From assembly GCA_905221605.1 (NCBI GenBank), contig CAJNDS010002706.1, positions 1 to 64,000 on the forward strand: 64,000 bases of DNA, written 5' to 3'. Positions 57,891 to 64,000 of this stretch are shown one piece after another (the first letter of the stretch is position 1; every line of letters starts with the position of its first letter). The notes under the pieces were generated by a model. It did no database searches. It was not told the DNA's origin and saw nothing but the letters and a program-made list of their open reading frames with translations. The translations under genes were made by a program, and so were the position numbers. The stretch is from Symbiodinium natans. Taxonomy: Eukaryota; Sar; Dinophyceae; Suessiales; Symbiodiniaceae.

Positions 57891-59379
57891 TATATCCCCT
57901 GAGCAATGATAATGTTGGTTTGTTCGGGGCAACTCAGGATCATTTTTCTAACTTTCTGCATCGACCCAGCTTGGCCAAGGACATTCCGTTTGCGCCCATG
58001 GATGACATGCCACCCCGCAACTCCTTCACTCCGTGCGCATAGCGGCAAGTATCCCCAGCCTGCACATGTCATCTGTCACTTATTACAGCCCATTGGAAAC
58101 AGCACAAGTAGCACAAGCAAGCCACAAACAAGCAACATCAAACAAGCACCACCTTGCAGTTGTTTGCTGCCCAAGCTCGGCAAAGCTCTGTTTTGTAGAC
58201 GCTGCCCGTCGCCCGCAGCTCAGAGTGCCTGGTACTGCACGCTTCTGCAAAGCAGGCCATGGAGTTCCAGTTCACGACACTGGGATTCATGGCCCATGCG
58301 CAAACTTGCAATTGGCATCGTTGCACCTTCGCGAATGGTGACATGGACAAGCTGAAAGTGGTGGAATTCCATCTGAAACTGGAGGTTTTCAATCAACTCA
58401 GGCCAGCACTTTTTCCTAAAGAAGTTGACCTGTTTGTGGCATGAGGTGGCTCATCGTTAAAAAGAAGATGATCATGTGCAAGCTGTGTGCAAGCAAGAAG
58501 CACATAGTTTCGTCTTGGAGAGGTCTGGAGGAGCATTGAGTTCTTCCCTGGAGTGTGCGAAGGGGCATCCATGGCCCATTGTGCACTTCTTCCTGCAACA
58601 AATGGCAGTCATGCTGCAATGAATCATGAGACATCATGAGGCTGCATGGCTTCGGCATCCCACTCGGATGAATATGTTTATTCAAGGCTCTTCTTGTGGA
58701 AGGCACACATCTTGGTTTTGTGGAATTGGCCACGAATCCTTGAGGGCACACGAAAATCAAGAAGTTGCTGACAAGCGCTTCTTCGCAGACAGGATCAGTC
58801 AAGCATCTGTGGGGAAAACTTGCCCGACGGACTGTTCATCATTGCCTGGCGTGTACATGATGAGATTGTACATTTGGATGCAGTCAATTGGCTCGTGCAG
58901 TGTAGTGGGCAGCGGCTATCATGCCTGTGCGCCGTTGATGGCCCAGGCCGCCGGCGTCGGCGTGGGAACAATCAAGGGGCCGTTCACCATGTCACCGGAG
59001 CCAACGAACCTGTGCGCCACATGACCGGTCAGAAACACAGTCCTCCTCCGGCTTTCGAAGCTCCACTCACAGTTTCTGCTAAGTGTAGCCCGGTTGCTGA
59101 CTGAAGTGCGCGATGTTGTTTTCAAGCCCCTGGACACTGTAGGGTTGAGCCACGCCCTCACTTGGGCACTGCCTTGGATTTCCAAAATACAAACGACATG
59201 TCCTGTTGGCTCGTGCTTTGTATGGAAACATCACGACTTTCCGGCCAAGTCGCTGGAAGTAGCCTCGGCATAGCATTTCAGGAAACAGTTCGCTTGCGCA
59301 TCGCAGCATCAAGAACCAAGTTACATCAAGTACTTTACCCGTTGGCACGCCCGAATGATTCGCAAACCCCTTGCAGCAA
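57891..59379. other. No clear gene; one exon-like frame near 58920-59050
   Basis: A minus-strand stretch at about 59050-58920 (RRTVFLTGHVAHRFVGSGDM then VNGPLIVPTPTP) looks coded and could be a 3' exon of the Mei2-like gene. Elsewhere only short frames are present. Confidence 0.3.
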
Positions 59380-59479
59380 GGAGGCTCAAGCACATACTGG
59401 CAACTGCCTGCAGCAAAAACTGGCTTCACTCAAGGGCCCCAGAAGCAACACCGGGTGTGCCAAACGCCATCCGTTGCGC

Positions 59480-59870
59480 TGAATGCTCTGAGCCTGGTCC
59501 TCGAAGTTAATGAACACGCATCGGCCACCCCAGCCCTCAGACGGCTCCTCGGCCGCCGACCGTACTATTGTACGATACCACCCACAGACCGGTAGGAGAA
59601 GCAAAAGAGGGTGCGGAGTTGTGAAAGTGCCCTGGCTTTGTGGGAACAAGTCTCTGGAGGCATGTAGAAGAAGTTGTAGGTGCCAACGAAGCCCCAGGTG
59701 TCCAACTGTCGCCTTCGAGCATCTTCCCAAGATGCCACAAGGACTCCACAAGTCGCGTTTACCGTTACTAACTTCGCACCTGAAGGTGTCGGCGTCCATG
59801 TGATCTGGGATCTGTGAAATCATTAACGTCGTGATCGGCATCATCGATTGCATCAGACTCAGGGTTCAGT
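59480..59870 (-). CDS. Mei2-like C-terminal RRM protein
   Basis: Exon A (down to 59780) reads PITTLMISQIPDHMDADTF. Removing a 67-bp GT-AG intron (59713-59779) joins it in phase to exon B, RRQLDTWGFVGTYNFFYMP. Together they reproduce the first half of the Mei2-type RRM (RRM_2), whose family wording is TTLM-x-R-N-I-P followed by GF-x-G-x-Y-x-F-x-Y-x-P. A third exon (about 59555-59490) reads WGGRCVFINFEDQAQSI, the RNP1-like strand GYxFVNF of the same domain. The junction between exons B and C is not resolved. Mei2-like proteins bind RNA; the plant and yeast members act in development and meiosis. Sequence just upstream (PPQEQDPKLGAQRLVPSAFM, about 59960-59900) may be an N-terminal exon. Confidence 0.65.
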
Positions 59871-60302
59871 GGCGATATTTTTCGAGTCTCCGTTCATGAA
59901 AGCACTCGGAACAAGCCGCTGAGCTCCGAGCTTCGGGTCCTGTTCCTGTGGCGGGCGAGAAATACAGCACTCCTCAAAACACTTAACACTCGTGTACTAC
60001 TACACACATCATATACTACAAGTACATCATAACTCGTCATATCGAACTCGCCGACGTCATCGGGACTTGCCTGTGATCGCCTGTGTCGGCCAAACGCCTG
60101 ACTGGACCTCGGCGGCGCTTCAGAAACTGCTTGCCTGCCTTTGAAACATGGGCAAATATGGGCAAGCTCTGCTGTAAAGGCCTCTGGAGTCTAACAGTCC
60201 AACACTGTCAATCTCAAAGCAGCCAAGGCACTCTGAAACTGTGAACGCCTTTGACAGGCCATGGCACGCAATGCATTGTTCCACGTCTGCAGCACGTCTG
60301 CC

Positions 60303-60309
60303 GCACGAA

Positions 60310-60396
<87 letters not shown>

Positions 60397-60399
60397 GCG

Positions 60400-60442
<43 letters not shown>
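60303..60442. repeat. (CA)n microsatellite with central CGCGCG block
   Basis: About 85 bp of CA, then CCCGCGCGCGCGC, then about 35 bp more of CA. Long Cys/Val or His/Thr frames across it are repeat artefacts. Confidence 0.95.
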
Positions 60443-60909
60443 GCCTCCGCATCTGACCTCAGTCTGAATCCATGGCGGGTCTTGGGCTCAAACAGCCAAC
60501 GTCTGCAAACTGTAAGGCTGCGGCCTCAAATCCGATGCTTCCGGTTTGTCCTTTTCCTCGGACTCCTGCAATGTTTGATGCGTTGCGATGTTTACGAAAC
60601 GGTCTTTCTGTTCTCGTCTCTCGATTGGATGTCTCGATGTTGGATCGGGTGCCTCTGACTCTGCCGGATTTACAGCGAGCGGCGCCCTTCAGGGTGTAGA
60701 GAGCAAAGAACTTAGGCAAACTGTTTTGCCGCCCTTCCGGGATTCCAGCTCTTTCGCTTCTGCGGGACTGCTGGTCCTGGCCTCAAAGCATATGGGCAGT
60801 TAGCATCAATGAGCAGCCGACGTCCAACTGAATAGTTGTGACAAGCTGTATCGTCTTCACCACCGAGCCACGGGTTTCTTGGCTTCGTCTTTGCTGCCAC
60901 GCCTTGTCT

Positions 60910-63900
60910 CTACCTTCTCGTCTGACGACGTCTTCTCCGCCTCTCAGGCAATGTAGAACAGCGAAAAGGCGCCATGCCAGACGTGGCTGTTGCTCGGGCT
61001 GCCTGGCGAGGCTTTGCATCTTGCGATCGCTCTTTCCTCGGCTGCCGCCTGAGAGAAAGTACACTGTTCAGCTCTTTGGCGAAGCCCAGCTCCCAAAACT
61101 GCAAGTACAAAAGTGACATGTCAAGCTGCTCGTTTTGCTTCCGCTCCGACTTGGGCTTTTCCACTTCAGCACACTCCTCCTCGGTGTCCTCCTTGTCACT
61201 GCGATTCTCCTGACATCCAGTCTTGGTCACGAAGCCGGACGAAGCCACAAAGCTGACACTGCAAGACAGCCTCTTTGCCAGCTGCCTCGGCCTGTCACAG
61301 GCAGATTCGACTTTACCAAACCAATGCCCCGCTGTTGTACCAAACAGATCGCTTCACGTATGCAAGTTTGTTCGGGGGCAAAAGTACATCTACCCGCAAT
61401 CAATGTTTGCCATGCTGCTGCAACTTTGGCTGTCTCTGCTGCCTCGGCGGCCTCTGCTGCCCTTCTGGCCTTAGCAGTACATCAATCATCAATATTGTGC
61501 GAACATTGAGGGGAGCCATGGGCGAAGCGGCCTCCTTCTGCCGTTTGCGCTGTTGACGGCGGAGCTGCGAAGGAGTCAGCGTTTGGCGCAACGACTTTGC
61601 CTGAGGGGCTTGGCTCTACGGACTCTACGGATTTTACGGAGTTGGCGGCATGCTGTCATGAAGCACAACATTTTCGCAACACTAAAGCAGATCTTTGGTC
61701 GCTCTATCTGCCTGTGGTGCATCGCCGTCCTGGATGCAGCATCGTGGTCACCAATGGTTTGTGAAATGACACCGCCATGTTTGTTGAGTTTTCTCTCTCC
61801 AACTCTCCCCAATGAAAACGTCCTGCTGGTCATCCTTGGCCTTCATGGGCATGAGGCATGCAAATGTGTGCAGCGTGCTTTTTTTGGCCTCGCCGGCTTA
61901 GAATCAGCCGCCGGCCTGCGATCTTCTGTCCCGTCCTCCTCGTCGAGATCTTTCTCCCTCCCTTTGCGAAGTGGCTTCCTTGTTCAAGAAAGAACCGTTA
62001 CGCGCCACGTCTGTCTGAATTGAACCCTGTTGGCCATGGTCAATCTGACGAGCAATCGGCAACAGAGACACATCGCCGTCTAACGGCAAGTGCACGCCAG
62101 GCAAATATCCGCAAGCCTGCCAGTCGTCTGCTCGACGGCGTTCATCTGCGTCTTTCCGCTTGACCTTCGCAGGTCCGGTACTATCACACCATTGAAACAA
62201 CCCCTCTACACCCTTCTCTTCGCACACATCTACATCACGCACCTGCTCATCAGCCATCACCACCTGGAGAGTTTCATGCACTGAGCTCTGAGTCGGCGAT
62301 GGTGTTGGCAGAGCCCCCGCAAGGCCCATGTCCGAAGCAGCACAGCAAATGTTCTGAAGCAATGCTGCCCAAGGCACGTCCGACTTAGCATCATCGGCTT
62401 CCCTGTTCAGTTGTCTGTTGCTTTCAGCCTCCTTCTCCTTTTGCTTCCGTTCTTCTTCCGCCTGTCTCTGCTGCTCCTTCTCCTCTTCCTCCCGCTTTCG
62501 CTTCTCAGCTTCTTGCTTCTGGCGGTGCTCCTCTTCTTTCCTCAGCTTCTCGGCTTCCTGTTCGGCCTGGCACACCAAGGCAGTGCCAGCGATCCTTGCC
62601 GCTTGAAGGAAAGGGCCTTCACTTGGCATGGGGACCAGGGAGGAAGGAGTGAGGAAGGTCTGCGCCTTGCGGCGCTGCTCCGCCTCCTCTGCTTCCTTTT
62701 GCAACCTTTGCTGGCGCTCCTGCTCCAGGCGGGCCTGTTCCTCTTCAGCCTGCAGCACAGAAGCCTGATTGAGTTGCGATGTGCACGTTGCAGCATCTGC
62801 CAAAAAGTGGCCTGCTTTTTCAGTTCGGCTTCTCTCCTCTCGCGCAAAGCAGCTTCCAGCTTTTGCCGCTGCTCCTCCTCCTCGCGCAGCTTCTCCTTCC
62901 AGCATCCAGAGGCTTTCATTGTCTGAGTGCTAAGTTTCCGAAGTTGGTTGCGACCAAGTTCGGTGTTCAGTTCACCAGAATGGTGTCGTCTGTTGCGGCA
63001 GTCTCGTGGCAATGCTGCAGGTCTGTTTTTGCGTGGACAATGCTCACCTCAGCTTGGTCGGGCCTGTGTGTTTGCTCTCGTGAGTGCCACTCAAATCCAC
63101 CCAGACCCGCTTAGAACATAATGCTAATAATGCTGAACACAAAATGAAGGACCAAGACGAAGCAGCTCGAGGCCTCTGCCAGCTTTGCCAATTCTGCTTC
63201 CTCACGCTGCTTGGCCTGCTGAAACGACTAGAAGGCAGCAAGTGCTCACGCTTTCACAAAAGACATTTGATGAAATTCTTGGCCCGCCTGCAACAACACA
63301 CATGTGTTTATAGGCATGTTTAGGCCCTCACAACAACGATAATCATAGTCTTAGTGACGCAGTCGCGCTGAATTGGAGCTGCCTGCTTCGCCTGTCTCTT
63401 ACGGCGTTGCTTTGACTGCTCCACGAGCTGCATCTCTTCCTCCTAAGATCGGGCCGACATGCAAAGCTCTACTGGCTATTACTGGCTATTACTGGCTATT
63501 ACTGGCTATTACTGGCTATTACTGGCTATTACTGGCTTACTGATTCTGACTGACCTCCTCAGGCTCTTCGATCGGCTCTGCAGCCAGCTCGTCAGCCTCG
63601 TCTTCGGCCTCTTCAACCTGTGTCATTTGCATATGCTGCACGTGGTCCGTGTCTGACTTGAGGTTGTGACGTTGCGACCACAGCTCTCAAGCCCGATGAC
63701 TGCATGAGCAACAAGGTTCCAGATGTATGGCTCTGACGTTGCTTAAGGGCACCTCACTACCCCTCCTTTGCATGGACCGTTTGACAGTCAAAGCCAATGA
63801 TGGTCTATGGGTCTGCTCTTCTGGCATGGTGCGATATCCCATCTTGCAGGGAGCTTTCTGCAGAGCTTGCGAAACCAGATGCAGCTCATCGCGAAGGAGA

Positions 63901-64000
63901 CCCACAGAGCCGTGGCCTCTTCCTTGATTTCGTCCTCCTCCTCTTCTGCCATCTCGTCTGCCTCCAATGCCCCCTGATTAGCCCACCGCTCCCCAACACT
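60910..64000 (-). CDS. Glu/Lys/Arg-rich coiled-coil protein, partial
   Basis: The gene enters from the right edge and runs leftward as small phase-0 exons. In order: about 63970-63890 (ALEADEMAEEEEDEIKEEAT), 63617-63555 (VEEAEDEADELAAEPIEEPE), 63442 to about 63390 (EEEMQLVEQSKQRRKRQAKQ), about 63227-63180 (QAKQREEAELAKLAE), about 62907-62812 (EKLREEEEQRQKLEAALRER then REAELKKQ), 62749 to about 62670 (AEEEQARLEQERQQRLQKEA then EEAEQRRK) and about 62560-62410 (AEQEAEKLRKEEEHRQKQEA). Each joins the next as one continuous charged helix. Several introns begin GC and end AG; the clearest is 62750-62811 (62 bp). Later exon-like pieces at about 62360-62180 and 61200-61020 (DMSLLYLQFWELGFAKELNS) may be the C-terminal part. 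No named domain; probably a cytoskeletal or scaffold-type coiled coil. Confidence 0.6.
62750..62811 (-). other. 62-bp GC-AG intron
   Basis: The upstream exon ends AAAAAGCAG and the segment begins GCCACTTTTTGG and ends GTGCTGCAG. Removing it joins ELKKQ to AEEEQARLEQ in frame and keeps the coiled-coil heptad going, whereas read-through gives non-helical sequence and a frame change. Non-GT donors of this kind are a known dinoflagellate habit. Confidence 0.6.
63471..63537. repeat. Ten-base tandem repeat ACTGGCTATT
   Basis: Six perfect copies of ACTGGCTATT followed by a partial seventh. It lies between two exons of the coiled-coil gene, so it is intronic. Confidence 0.97.

Noticed and set aside
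1-64000. Spliced-leader relic near gene starts
   Set aside because: I looked for the dinoflagellate leader core (CCATTTTGGCTCAAG) and its complement and found no convincing match; GCCATTTTGG near 32235 does not continue.
1-64000. tRNA, rRNA or CRISPR array
   Set aside because: No B-box-like GGTTCGAATCC in a cloverleaf context, no rRNA-like conserved runs, and no regularly spaced direct repeats with unique spacers; the tandem arrays have no spacers.

Overview
This window looks like nuclear DNA from a dinoflagellate, probably near the Suessiales/Symbiodiniaceae. That is an inference. It rests on long intron-poor GC-rich genes beside genes split into very small exons, on reading frames that rejoin only across short introns (about 60-120 bp, several with GC-AG rather than GT-AG ends), on plant-type organelle RNA-binding repeat proteins (PPR and OPR/HPR), on a huge purine/CA microsatellite, and above all on one-way gene order. 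Every gene I can support lies on the minus strand. No bacterial features, operons, rRNA, tRNA or CRISPR arrays are visible.

Layout, left to right. 1-5 kb: a PPR solenoid fused to an RluA/RluD-type pseudouridine synthase (1435-3753), then weak exon-like frames. 5-11.7 kb: two unassigned frames (7142-8647) and mostly sequence in which I see no gene. 11.7-16 kb: a PPPDE (DeSI-type) peptidase exon directly downstream of an EF-hand exon, which may be a single EF-hand/PPPDE protein, and just upstream an unassigned multi-exon gene ending 49 bp before the EF-hand ATG. 16.9-18.5 kb: a 1.6 kb microsatellite built from changing 4-10 bp units. 18.5-25 kb: scattered exon-like frames and CT repeats. 25-32.1 kb: a nearly complete proteasome activator gene (PA200/Blm10/PSME4). 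32.6-39.4 kb: small exons rich in Cys and Trp, unassigned. 39.8-41.4 kb: a gene carrying two copies of an eight-cysteine module. 42.7-45.3 kb: a TPR co-chaperone-like gene (SPAG1/RPAP3-like). 46.3-49.6 kb: an OPR/HPR solenoid fused to a second RluA/RluD-type pseudouridine synthase. 50-59 kb: mostly non-coding, with some exon-like frames and a 104-bp direct duplication. 59.4-59.9 kb: a Mei2-like RRM gene. 60.9-64 kb: a Glu/Lys/Arg-rich coiled-coil gene running off the window.

Functional themes: organelle RNA modification (two independent solenoid-pseudouridine synthase fusions), protein turnover and folding (PA200, PPPDE peptidase, TPR co-chaperone-like protein), and RNA binding (Mei2-like RRM). 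Nothing suggests that the neighbours form one pathway. The best candidate for a little-described system is the pair of RNA-guiding solenoids each joined to a pseudouridine synthase domain. The eight-cysteine module and the possible EF-hand/PPPDE fusion come next. Exon boundaries below are hand-inferred from reading-frame continuity and splice-like dinucleotides, and need transcript support.
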